Assembly (NCBI GenBank): GCA_018693105.1
Contig: JABHLN010000022.1
Coordinates: forward strand, 1 to 42,320
DNA length: 42,320 bases
From: Desulfobacterales bacterium
GTDB lineage: Bacteria; Desulfobacterota; Desulfobacteria; Desulfobacterales; SURF-7
Reading direction: 5' to 3'
A program made the position numbers and the translations under genes. Under the pieces are notes generated by a model. The model was not told the origin of the DNA. It was given only the letters and a program-made list of their open reading frames with translations, and made no database searches. Positions 17,355-25,065 of the stretch are shown one piece after another. The stretch's first letter is position 1; each line of letters starts with the position of its first letter.

Positions 17355-17697
17355 TGCCGAACTTTCCATCTTGATAGTTGATGACCCTCAAATCGAGATA
17401 TTAAACAGAAAATACCTCAACAGAGAAGGTCCAACCAATGTTATAGCCTTTCCGATGCTGGAAGGTGACTTTTCACAAATATCACCACAACTTCTTGGAG
17501 ATGTTGTAGTGTCAATAGAAACAGCTGAAAGAGAGAGAATAAATTCCGGTCTCAGTTTGGAAGAACGTTTTACGCAACTCATTATTCATGGTATTCTACA
17601 TCTTTTCGGCTATGATCATGAAGAAGATGAGAATGAAGCAGAACTTATGGAACGAAAAAGTAATGATTTATTAAAATTTATAGAATCCGGAGGATAA
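17254..17697 (+). CDS. ybeY: Endoribonuclease YbeY
   Basis: A single-strand-specific, zinc-dependent endoribonuclease for 16S rRNA 3'-end maturation and ribosome quality control. It has the complete H-x3-H-x5-H signature in HGILHLFGYDHEEDE and upstream elements LNRKYLNREGPTNVIAFPM and LLGDVVVS. The tracked ORF begins at 17209, but the start at 17254 (147 aa, MAILIDNRQNIQ) gives the usual length and N-terminus; an ATG at 17239 is possible. No clear SD precedes either ATG. The gene overlaps the pgpH tail by about 100 bases, which suggests coupled translation. Its stop lies three bases before the pdxJ start. Confidence 0.92.
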   Translation: MAILIDNRQNIQKIHLKKVQQKAQVILNALDNPDAELSILIVDDPQIEILNRKYLNREGPTNVIAFPMLEGDFSQISPQLLGDVVVSIETAERERINSGLSLEERFTQLIIHGILHLFGYDHEEDENEAELMERKSNDLLKFIESGG

Positions 17698-17699
17698 CA

Positions 17700-18422
17700 A
17701 TGGCTCATTTGTCGGTAAATATTGATCATGTTGCAACCCTAAGACAAGCCAGAGAAAATGTACAATACCCTGAACCGGTATCTGCTGCAATGATTGCAGA
17801 GATTGCCGGTGCAGAGGGCATCGTTGTCCACCTCCGTGAAGACAGGCGTCATATACAGGATCGTGATGTAAAATTACTGAAACAGGTTATTCAGGGAAAA
17901 CTTATTCTTGAAATGGCCGGTACAAGTGAAATGATTGGTGTAGCACTTGATATTCAGCCTGATGTGGTAACTCTTGTACCCGAAAAAAGGAATGAACTTA
18001 CTACAGAAGGCGGGTTGGATCTAATATTAAACAAGGCTTCAGTGTCAAAAGCAGTAAGCACTTTACACGATAGTGGTATTAGCGTATGTATTTTTATTGA
18101 CCCAGAACCGGAACAGATCAAGATAGCTCATCATATAAATGCTGATATGGTTGAAATCCATACAGGCACATTTTGTGATGCTTCTACTTCCTCAAAAAAA
18201 GAACGGGCATTTTCAAGAATTGTTGATGCAGTAAAATTTGCCCACAAATTGAAACTTGTTGTCAATGCCGGCCATGGAATCTGCTACAATACAATCAAAG
18301 CATTCAAAGGTCTTAAAGAAATTGAGGAATTCAGCATTGGCCACAGCATTATTTCAAGAGCCGTACTTGTAGGTATGGATAAGGCGGTTAGAGAAATGCA
18401 CAAACTTGTTAAAGAGTTATAA
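17700..18422 (+). CDS. pdxJ: Pyridoxine 5'-phosphate synthase PdxJ
   Basis: Condenses 1-deoxyxylulose 5-phosphate with 3-amino-2-oxopropyl phosphate to make pyridoxine 5'-phosphate (DXP-dependent vitamin B6 pathway). At 240 residues it is full length for this TIM-barrel homo-octamer. LSVNIDHVATLRQAR at the N-terminus, GIVVHLREDRRHIQDRDV, EMAGTSEMIGVALDI, EIHTGTFC and NAGHGICYNT cover the phosphate- and substrate-binding loops. SD GGAGG lies in the last codons of ybeY, two bases after its stop is the ATG, so the genes are translationally linked. PLP enzymes in the window (KamA-like, YggS) would use its product. Confidence 0.95.
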   Translation: MAHLSVNIDHVATLRQARENVQYPEPVSAAMIAEIAGAEGIVVHLREDRRHIQDRDVKLLKQVIQGKLILEMAGTSEMIGVALDIQPDVVTLVPEKRNELTTEGGLDLILNKASVSKAVSTLHDSGISVCIFIDPEPEQIKIAHHINADMVEIHTGTFCDASTSSKKERAFSRIVDAVKFAHKLKLVVNAGHGICYNTIKAFKGLKEIEEFSIGHSIISRAVLVGMDKAVREMHKLVKEL

Positions 18423-18467
18423 AACAAATCAATTTTTTTGGTGAAATAAAAAAATATAACTGATAAA

Positions 18468-18612
18468 TAGTGTCCATCTGGAAATGAGGATGTTTATTCA
18501 AGATCAAGGCATGCGAAAAAAATAACCACCGGCATATGTATGATATTCCGAGGATTATTTTTTGAGCATAACGGAGATATTGGGCAAAAAGACCATTTCC
18601 GGATGGGCACTA
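18468..18612. repeat. Second palindromic element type (copy E), between pdxJ and nnr
   Basis: 145 bp with terminal inverted repeats TAGTGTCCATCTGGAAATG and, on the other strand, TAGTGCCCATCCGGAAATG (17 of 19 identical, both differences transitions). The inner arms (AAAAAATAACC... / ...GGATTATTTTTT) pair around a central CGGCATATGTATGATATTCCG. Its termini are unrelated to copies A-D, but two subterminal blocks match copy B: TTCAAGATCAAGGC on the left and AACGGAGATATTGG on the right. I could not see a clear flanking direct repeat. It occupies the pdxJ-nnr gap. Confidence 0.8.
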
Positions 18613-18707
18613 ACTAAGCACCCCGGGATTGGTGGGCATGTACAAGTAGTAGATTCGCTATAGTGGGACTTACCAAACCATCATTTTCATTCATCCAGGA
18701 GAAAATC

Positions 18708-20267
18708 ATGTATATTGTCACTGCAGATGAAATGCAGGAAATGGACAGGCAGACAATTGAAGACTTCGGCATTCCTGGTAGAGTACTTATGGAAAATGCC
18801 GGCCGTGCAGCAGCACAAGTTTTTTTAGACAAATTTTCTCCTTTTGATAAGAATGTAGGAATTATTGCAGGAAGAGGCAATAACGGCGGCGATGGTTTTG
18901 TGATTGCCCGTTACCTTTATGAAAATAATATAAATGTCACAGTATATCTTTTATCCAGAAAAGAACTTGTAAGCGGTGATGCAGAAGCAAACCTAAATCT
19001 TCTCTCAGGTCTGGATATAGAAGTACTTGAAATACCTGACAATGAATCATTTATAGAAAACAGGATGTCAATAATACATCAGCATATCCTTATAGACTCA
19101 ATATTTGGAACAGGCCTTAATTCTGATGTAAAAGGCTTTTATCGTGAATTCATTGAATTTATTAATAGTCTTAAAAGACGTGTCTTTGCAGTTGATATTC
19201 CTTCAGGCCTTAATTCAGACACAGGACAGCCTTGCGGCACATGTATCAAGGCAGAGGCTACTGTAACTTTCGGACATCCCAAAATCGGTCACTTTCTTCT
19301 TCCGGGAGCTGAATATTCCGGAGAACTTGAAATAATTGATATTGGTATTCCAGGGCATATAACTAAAAATGCTAAACCCTCACATCATCTTTTAACCCCT
19401 GAAGTTATTAACTCATATTTTAAACCAAGACCTCTTGAATCCCATAAGGGAACTACCGGTCACCTTTTTGTAATTGCAGGCTCTCCTGGAAAAACAGGAG
19501 CGGCCTCACTCACAGCCATGTCGGCAATGCATGTCGGTGCAGGTCTTGTTACACTTGGAATACCAAAAAGTCTGAATTCTGTTCTGGAAACACAAGTCCT
19601 GGAAGTAATGACCTGCCCTCTTCCTGAAACCAAAACCGGAGAACTATCAAAACAGGCTTTTGAAGATATAAATAAAAAGTTAATAGACAAGAAATGTCTT
19701 GCTATAGGGCCAGGAATAGGAACATCAGAAGAGACAAAACAACTAATACTTAAAGTTATTAACAATATAAATATCCCCATTATAATTGACGCAGATGGTC
19801 TCAACTGTCTTGCCGGAAACACCAGAATTCTGAAAAAAATGAATACACCTGCGATATTAACGCCCCATCCAGGTGAAATGGCTCGTATGATAGATTGCAG
19901 CACAAAAGCAGTTCAGCAGGACAGAATAAAACATGCAAGATCTTTTGCCGTTGAGTTTAATTCAATTATTGTTCTGAAAGGAGCAAGGACATTAATTGCT
20001 CATCCTGACGGCAGGGTCTTTATAAATACAACAGGTAATCCAGGTATGGCATCAGGAGGAATGGGTGATGTTCTAACAGGCATCATTGCCGGTCTGCTAA
20101 CACAGGGTTTCACCCCTGAAAACGCATGTCATGCAGGTGTTTACCTTCATGGTAAAGCAGCTGATACTCTTGTACTTTCAAAAGGTCCTTTCGGGTTTAT
20201 AGCTTCAGAAGTTATGAAAGCTGCACCTGAACAGATAAGTAACTTTTTTACAAATTCTTTTATTTAA
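18708..20267 (+). CDS. nnr: Bifunctional NAD(P)HX epimerase / ADP-dependent dehydratase
   Basis: Repairs hydrated NAD(P)H. The N-terminal NnrE/YjeF_N epimerase domain (about 1-215) has GRVLMENAGRAAA, GRGNNGGDGFVIARYL and DSIFGTGL. The C-terminal ribokinase-fold NnrD/YjeF_C dehydratase domain (about 225-515) has KGTTGHLFVIAGSPGKTGA, GPGIGTSEE, LTPHPGEMARM, and the nucleotide/catalytic segment GNPGMASGGMGDVLTG. The tracked ORF starts at 18663; the ATG at 18708 is preferred because AGGAG sits seven bases upstream and MYIVTADEMQEMD is the family N-terminus (519 aa). It is followed by tsaE after ten bases. Confidence 0.95.
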   Translation: MYIVTADEMQEMDRQTIEDFGIPGRVLMENAGRAAAQVFLDKFSPFDKNVGIIAGRGNNGGDGFVIARYLYENNINVTVYLLSRKELVSGDAEANLNLLSGLDIEVLEIPDNESFIENRMSIIHQHILIDSIFGTGLNSDVKGFYREFIEFINSLKRRVFAVDIPSGLNSDTGQPCGTCIKAEATVTFGHPKIGHFLLPGAEYSGELEIIDIGIPGHITKNAKPSHHLLTPEVINSYFKPRPLESHKGTTGHLFVIAGSPGKTGAASLTAMSAMHVGAGLVTLGIPKSLNSVLETQVLEVMTCPLPETKTGELSKQAFEDINKKLIDKKCLAIGPGIGTSEETKQLILKVINNINIPIIIDADGLNCLAGNTRILKKMNTPAILTPHPGEMARMIDCSTKAVQQDRIKHARSFAVEFNSIIVLKGARTLIAHPDGRVFINTTGNPGMASGGMGDVLTGIIAGLLTQGFTPENACHAGVYLHGKAADTLVLSKGPFGFIASEVMKAAPEQISNFFTNSFI

Positions 20268-20277
20268 CAAAATCCTA

Positions 20278-20751
20278 ATGAAAAACTTCACCAAAAGTAT
20301 AATTACAAATTCACCTGAAGAAACTCAAAACCTTGGTATAAAAATTGGGAAGCTTGTCGAGTGCGGAACTGTTATTGCACTGACAGGTGATCTCGGTAGT
20401 GGGAAGACAGCCTTTGTTCAAGGACTTGCGCGTGGTCTTGAAATTTCTGAGGATTATTATATAACAAGTCCTACCTTTACAATAATAAATGAATACCCGG
20501 GAAGATGCAGGCTTTTCCATGTTGATCTTTACAGGGTGAACGATCCTGAAGAACTCGAAAATATTGGCTTGATTGACATAGTAAACGGTATTGGTGTTAC
20601 TGCTATCGAATGGGCTGATTTGCTGCCTGATAATTTCATCCAAAATCACCTTACTTTGAGAATAGTCCGGGTTGACGACACATCAAGGGAATTATCTTTT
20701 TTTTCATATGGACATAAGATAGAAGAACTGATAAACAAAATCGTTTTATAG
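20278..20751 (+). CDS. tsaE: tRNA threonylcarbamoyladenosine biosynthesis ATPase TsaE
   Basis: The ATPase partner of TsaB/TsaD in making the t6A37 modification of ANN-decoding tRNAs. At 157 residues it is standard size. Walker A is GDLGSGKTAFVQGLARGL; SPTFTIINEY and FHVDLYRVNDPEELENIGL are the conserved switch and Walker B-like regions, and AIEWADLLPD follows. It sits between nnr and the aspartate kinase in a tight run (ten bases after nnr), an arrangement common in bacteria. No strong SD; probably translated by coupling. Confidence 0.93.
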   Translation: MKNFTKSIITNSPEETQNLGIKIGKLVECGTVIALTGDLGSGKTAFVQGLARGLEISEDYYITSPTFTIINEYPGRCRLFHVDLYRVNDPEELENIGLIDIVNGIGVTAIEWADLLPDNFIQNHLTLRIVRVDDTSRELSFFSYGHKIEELINKIVL

Positions 20752-20779
20752 GAAAAAATCACAAAACTGGGGTGAGATA

Positions 20780-21997
20780 ATGGGTTTAATAGTACAAAAA
20801 TATGGCGGAACTTCTGTTAAAGATGTTAAACATATACAAAATGTTGCTCAAAGGGTAGCTAATTCACGTGATCGGGGCAATGATGTCATAGTTGTTCTTT
20901 CCGCAATGGCGGGCGTTACGGACAACCTGATAAAGCTTGCAGAGGAGGCTTCGGAATCCCCTGACGAAAGAGAGATGGATACTCTCCTTGCCACAGGTGA
21001 ACAGACAACTATTGCCCTTTTATCAATAATTCTTAATTCAATGGGTTATCCTGCCAAGTCGTTACTAGGTTTTCAGGCAGGTATTACGACAAACTCCAGT
21101 TTCAGCAGGGCGCGTATTGTTAATATTAACGGACAAGTAATCAAGGACCTTCTAAATGACGGCAACATCGTTGTTATAGCCGGTTTTCAGGGTTGGGACG
21201 ACAACAGAAATATTACAACTCTTGGTCGTGGAGGTTCTGATACATCGGCAGTTGCAATTGCCGCATCAGTTAATGCTGATGCTTGTGAAATATATACAGA
21301 CGTTGACGGTATATATACTGCTGATCCAAATGTGTGTGATAAATCAAGAAAATTAAAAAAAATATCCTACGACGAAATGCTCGAAATGTCGAGCCTCGGG
21401 GCAAAAGTACTGCAAATACGCTCAGTTGAATTTGCCAAAAAATATAATGTACCGATTCACGTAAGATCATCATTTAATGAGGAGGAGGGAACCATGGTTG
21501 TTAACGAAGATGCTGACATGGAACAACTGGTAGTATCAGGAGTAACATGCAATAAAAATGAAACCAGGATTACCCTTAAAAAAGTTCCTGATCAGCCCGG
21601 AATTTCTGCAAAAATTTTTACACCTATTTCAAAAGCCGGAATCGTTGTAGATATGATTATTCAGAACACTCGATCAGGTGGTGATACTGATCTGACATTC
21701 ACTGTTCAGAAAACTGATTTTAAAAAAGCTGTTGAAATATCGGAAAAGATTGCAAAAGAGGTTAATGCTGCTGAAGTTGTAACTGCTGAAAACATTGCAA
21801 AAGTTTCCGTAACAGGTGTCGGGATGAAAAGCCATGCAGGTGTTGCAGCAACAATGTTCACGGCTCTTGCAAATGAAAATATCAATATAAGGCTGATAAG
21901 CACATCTGAAATAAGGATATCCTGCATGATAGAAGAAAAATATTCCGAACTTGCTGTTCGCGTCCTTCATTCAGCATTCGGCCTTGACAAAGAATAG
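20780..21997 (+). CDS. lysC: Aspartate kinase
   Basis: Phosphorylates L-aspartate, the first step to Lys, Thr, Met and diaminopimelate. A 405-residue monofunctional enzyme. The N-terminal amino-acid kinase domain has KYGGTSVKD, LSAMAGVTD, GRGGSDTSAVAIAA and EIYTDVDGIYTADP. Two C-terminal ACT domains (about 260-400) carry the GISAKIFTPISKAGI and GVAATMFTALANENINI segments, consistent with feedback inhibition by Lys and/or Thr. It may be made with an internally initiated regulatory subunit, as in some homologs; a GGAGGAGGGA string just upstream of an internal in-frame ATG at 21494 would fit this. SD GGGGTGAGA lies before the main ATG. It is last in the phoH-to-lysC run. Confidence 0.95.
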   Translation: MGLIVQKYGGTSVKDVKHIQNVAQRVANSRDRGNDVIVVLSAMAGVTDNLIKLAEEASESPDEREMDTLLATGEQTTIALLSIILNSMGYPAKSLLGFQAGITTNSSFSRARIVNINGQVIKDLLNDGNIVVIAGFQGWDDNRNITTLGRGGSDTSAVAIAASVNADACEIYTDVDGIYTADPNVCDKSRKLKKISYDEMLEMSSLGAKVLQIRSVEFAKKYNVPIHVRSSFNEEEGTMVVNEDADMEQLVVSGVTCNKNETRITLKKVPDQPGISAKIFTPISKAGIVVDMIIQNTRSGGDTDLTFTVQKTDFKKAVEISEKIAKEVNAAEVVTAENIAKVSVTGVGMKSHAGVAATMFTALANENINIRLISTSEIRISCMIEEKYSELAVRVLHSAFGLDKE

Positions 21998-22012
21998 GAA
22001 TAAAAATTCAGA

Positions 22013-22038
22013 GATACTATAAAAAATATTATAGTATC
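22013..22038. terminator. Perfect inverted repeat downstream of lysC
   Basis: GATACTATAA and TTATAGTATC are perfect 10-base complements with a six-base loop, starting 15 bases after the lysC stop. There is no clean T-run after it, so it is either a weak terminator or an mRNA 3'-end stabiliser. Confidence 0.45.
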
Positions 22039-22056
22039 ATTTAGTTTATACAATTA

Positions 22057-22097
22057 ATGGGGTCGTAATCCCTTTATAAAGGGATTTTCAACCCCAT
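22057..22097. repeat. Nested palindrome downstream of lysC
   Basis: AATCCCTTTATAAAGGGATT (22067-22086) is a perfect 20-base palindrome, enclosed by ATGGGGT (22057-22063) and ACCCCAT (22091-22097). It can fold as one long hairpin. It lies only 18 bases after the 22013-22038 hairpin. The sequence ATGATGGGGTT on its minus strand recurs at about 41719, next to another inverted repeat. Confidence 0.65.
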
Positions 22098-22532
22098 CAT
22101 CGCTTAAATTATTAAATCAGATAAATATGTTTTCAAATGATCAACTGATATTTTCCATTATTCTTTGCATCTTCGCTATTATAGTTATTTTTTGCAAAAA
22201 ATTTCATATATTCTAAATCTAAATTCATTGATCAAAACCTTTGCAAAATATTTACTTTATTTTAAGTCCCAAAAAGACTTTTTCCAAGAATCTATGCTCA
22301 GGACAATTACATTTACCTGAAGGAATGTTGTAAGATATTAACTGAATATTATTTTAATATTATACATACTATATTTAACTCCTTCCTGGTTGACACATTT
22401 ATTACTTTCTTTTATATTTTTCGGTTTTTTTTAATTTATATTTTATGAAATCGTAAAAATATAACTAATGACTCGGCTTCAATATAACAGGCTTCTAATA
22501 CTGATCCAGCCTTAAAATTACAGGACATTTGA
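22098..22532. other. Intergenic region before ABC-F gene
   Basis: About 435 very AT-rich bases. No ORF or RNA gene is evident in either direction. It presumably contains the promoter of the ABC-F gene. Confidence 0.4.
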
Positions 22533-24404
22533 ATGATAAGTGTAGAAAATATTACAAAAGGCTTCGGTGATGAAATACTTTTAAAGGGTATTACATTCAG
22601 GGTGAATTCTCGTGAAAAGATCGGTCTTGTTGGAAGAAACGGACACGGGAAAACAACCTTAATTCGTATGATCACCGGAGAAGAAAAACCTGACAGCGGT
22701 TCAATTATCAAACCAAAAAATTATCGCATAGCCTCTGTAAGTCAACATATTGATTTTACAGAAGATACAGTTATGAAAGAAGGAGTGAAAGGGCTTCCTG
22801 AAAATGAAAAGGACCATTACTGGAAAGTAGAAAAAATTTTATCAGGGCTTGGTTTTACTGAAAATGATATGAAACGTCATCCTGAAGAATTCTCAGGGGG
22901 TTACCAGGTAAGATTAAATCTTGCAAAGGTTCTCGTTTCAGACCCCGACCTTCTCTTACTTGACGAACCGACTAACTATCTTGACATAACCTCAATACGC
23001 TGGATTCAAAATTTTCTCAAAAAGTGGCCCCATGAACTCATTCTTATTACTCATGACAGAAGCTTTATAGATAATGTTGTTACGCACATTGTCGGGATAC
23101 ACAGGAAAGATATTCGAAAAATTCCTGGAGAAACCGGAAAATACTATTCTCAGATTGCGTTAGATGAAGAGGTTTATGAAAAAACACGTTTAAATGAAGA
23201 ACGCCGGCGAAAGGATATGGATCTTTTTATCAATAGATTCAGGGCTAAAGCAAGACTTGCAAATATGGTCCAGTCCCGAATTAAAACACTTAACAAGCTT
23301 GATAACAAGGAAAAGCTCGAAGCCATTAGTAATCTGGACTTTTCATTTCGAAACAAACCATACAGCGGTAAATACTCAATGAAAGTTCAGGATCTCTCGT
23401 TTTCATATGAACCTGAAAAGCCATTAATACAGGACATGAATATCACTGTAGGGGCTCATGACAGGATCTGTGTTATTGGAAAAAACGGCAAAGGAAAAAC
23501 AACACTGTTAAAGCTGTTAGCTGGAGTATTAAAGCCGCAAAAAGGCGAAGTTGTATATAACCCGGGAATTGTTAAAGGATTTTTTGAACAGACAAATGTT
23601 AAAACACTTGTAGATTCAAGAACCATTTTGGAAGAAATCCTTTATTCGGATTCAGGTGTAGATCAACAAATGTCTAGGAATATAAGCGGGGCAATGATGT
23701 TTGAGGGAGATAACGCTCTTAAAAAAATCAAAGTTCTCTCAGGTGGGGAAAAAAGCAGAGTCATGTTGGGAAAACTACTTGTAACTCCTGTAAACCTCTT
23801 GATTCTTGATGAACCTACAAACCATCTAGATATGGATTCCTGCGACGCCTTACTTGCAGCAATAGATAACTTTGATGGTACAGTTATAATGGTAACTCAT
23901 AACGAAATGTTTCTTCATGCACTTGCTCAGAGGCTTATCGTTTTTCAAAACGATAAAACATTTATTTTTGAAGGGAATTACCAGTACTTTCTTGAGAAAC
24001 AAGGCTGGAATGAAGAAGAAGCTAAACGAAAGCCTTTTCAAAGTGAACCCGACAAAAAAGTTTCCGGGGAAAAATTTTCCAAAAAGAAACTTAGAAAGAA
24101 AAGATCTGCAATTATATCAGAAAAGTCCAAGGTTCTGAATCCCATTAAGAAACGTATCGAAAAAATTGAAAATAACATTGAAAATAATGAGATAAAGTTA
24201 GAGCATTTAAATAATGAAATTGAAGAAGCTTCAAAGTTGCAGGATAGTAAAAAAATTGTCAGTTTGTCACAAGAAATCCACAACTCACATTCTGAAATAG
24301 AAAAACTTTTTGAAGAACTTGATATATTAACAACCAAATTTGAAGAACAGGACAAGATATATAAAAAGGATCTTGAAATACTCGAAAAAATGGATAATAC
24401 TTAG
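22533..24404 (+). CDS. ABC-F family ATP-binding protein (Uup-like)
   Basis: A soluble duplicated ABC ATPase of 623 residues without membrane domains; ABC-F proteins bind the ribosome E site or DNA structures and modulate translation. Domain 1 has Walker A GRNGHGKTTLIR, signature FSGGYQVRLNLAKVL and Walker B LLLLDEPTNYLD. Domain 2 has GKNGKGKTTLLK, LSGGEKSRVMLGKLL and LLILDEPTNHLD. The linker between them (about 215-275) is the charged P-site tRNA interaction helix pair. The C-terminal segment (about 525-623) is Lys/Glu-rich coiled coil, as in Uup. Whether it is Uup, EttA-like or another member is not resolved. It is preceded by a 435-base AT-rich gap. Confidence 0.92.
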   Translation: MISVENITKGFGDEILLKGITFRVNSREKIGLVGRNGHGKTTLIRMITGEEKPDSGSIIKPKNYRIASVSQHIDFTEDTVMKEGVKGLPENEKDHYWKVEKILSGLGFTENDMKRHPEEFSGGYQVRLNLAKVLVSDPDLLLLDEPTNYLDITSIRWIQNFLKKWPHELILITHDRSFIDNVVTHIVGIHRKDIRKIPGETGKYYSQIALDEEVYEKTRLNEERRRKDMDLFINRFRAKARLANMVQSRIKTLNKLDNKEKLEAISNLDFSFRNKPYSGKYSMKVQDLSFSYEPEKPLIQDMNITVGAHDRICVIGKNGKGKTTLLKLLAGVLKPQKGEVVYNPGIVKGFFEQTNVKTLVDSRTILEEILYSDSGVDQQMSRNISGAMMFEGDNALKKIKVLSGGEKSRVMLGKLLVTPVNLLILDEPTNHLDMDSCDALLAAIDNFDGTVIMVTHNEMFLHALAQRLIVFQNDKTFIFEGNYQYFLEKQGWNEEEAKRKPFQSEPDKKVSGEKFSKKKLRKKRSAIISEKSKVLNPIKKRIEKIENNIENNEIKLEHLNNEIEEASKLQDSKKIVSLSQEIHNSHSEIEKLFEELDILTTKFEEQDKIYKKDLEILEKMDNT

Positions 24405-24692
24405 TAAATTTATTATTCCATCAGATATGTTTTTCACAAAACAAATACATTTACTGACCTGACATGAAGGCATATATTTAACAAGCCAAACTTATTACAT
24501 GACTATAACTCAATTATATAATTATGGTGTGTTTTACAACCCTATCAAATTTATAAAGCTGCATATTTTTATAAAAAAAATCATTTTTATAATGTTTTTG
24601 TTGTCATATTGATATTAATTTGACACAAACAGTTGATAGAGTTATAAAAATCAGATAATAATAAATAAAATCTAAAGCAAAAATTGTTTTTT

Positions 24693-24941
24693 ATGGATAA
24701 CAATAATAGATCGGTTCAACTTGTATGGGGAATTGCAATTCTTGTAGTCGGTTTAATGATGTTCTTAAATATTCCGGCAAAAATGAACCAGATATCAAAC
24801 CAGTTGCAGGGATTATCATCTTCTAAACTTAATCTCATACGTTTTTCTTTCTACATGATTAGTACAATACTTATTGGTGGTGGAACGAAAAAATTATATA
24901 AAAATATAAATTATAAAAAAACTGACGATGGCAATAGTTGA
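24693..24941 (+). CDS. Small two-TM membrane protein, unknown function
   Basis: An 82-residue protein from ATG 24693 (the tracked TTG start adds three residues and is less likely). Two hydrophobic segments, VQLVWGIAILVVGLMMFLNI (about 7-26) and IRFSFYMISTILIGGGTKKLY (about 46-66), flank a polar stretch with KMNQISNQLQGLSSSKL. The C-terminus is basic and polar. I do not recognise a family. It lies 124 bases upstream of the GAF-PilB-type ATPase on the same strand and may be co-transcribed. No strong SD is visible, so the gene call is moderate. Confidence 0.6.
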   Translation: MDNNNRSVQLVWGIAILVVGLMMFLNIPAKMNQISNQLQGLSSSKLNLIRFSFYMISTILIGGGTKKLYKNINYKKTDDGNS

Positions 24942-25065
24942 TATTTTTTATGATAATTTTAGATAAAATCAATGCACCTTAAAATTCTTATTTTAAAAAT
25001 CGGCATTATTTAAAATAACCACACAGGTTTTTTAAATTCTGCTGATACATTTTTGAGGATTTATT

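Noticed and set aside
19460-19903. Minus-strand 147-aa ORF inside nnr
   Set aside because: It is antisense to the well-supported dehydratase domain; no SD or recognised motif.
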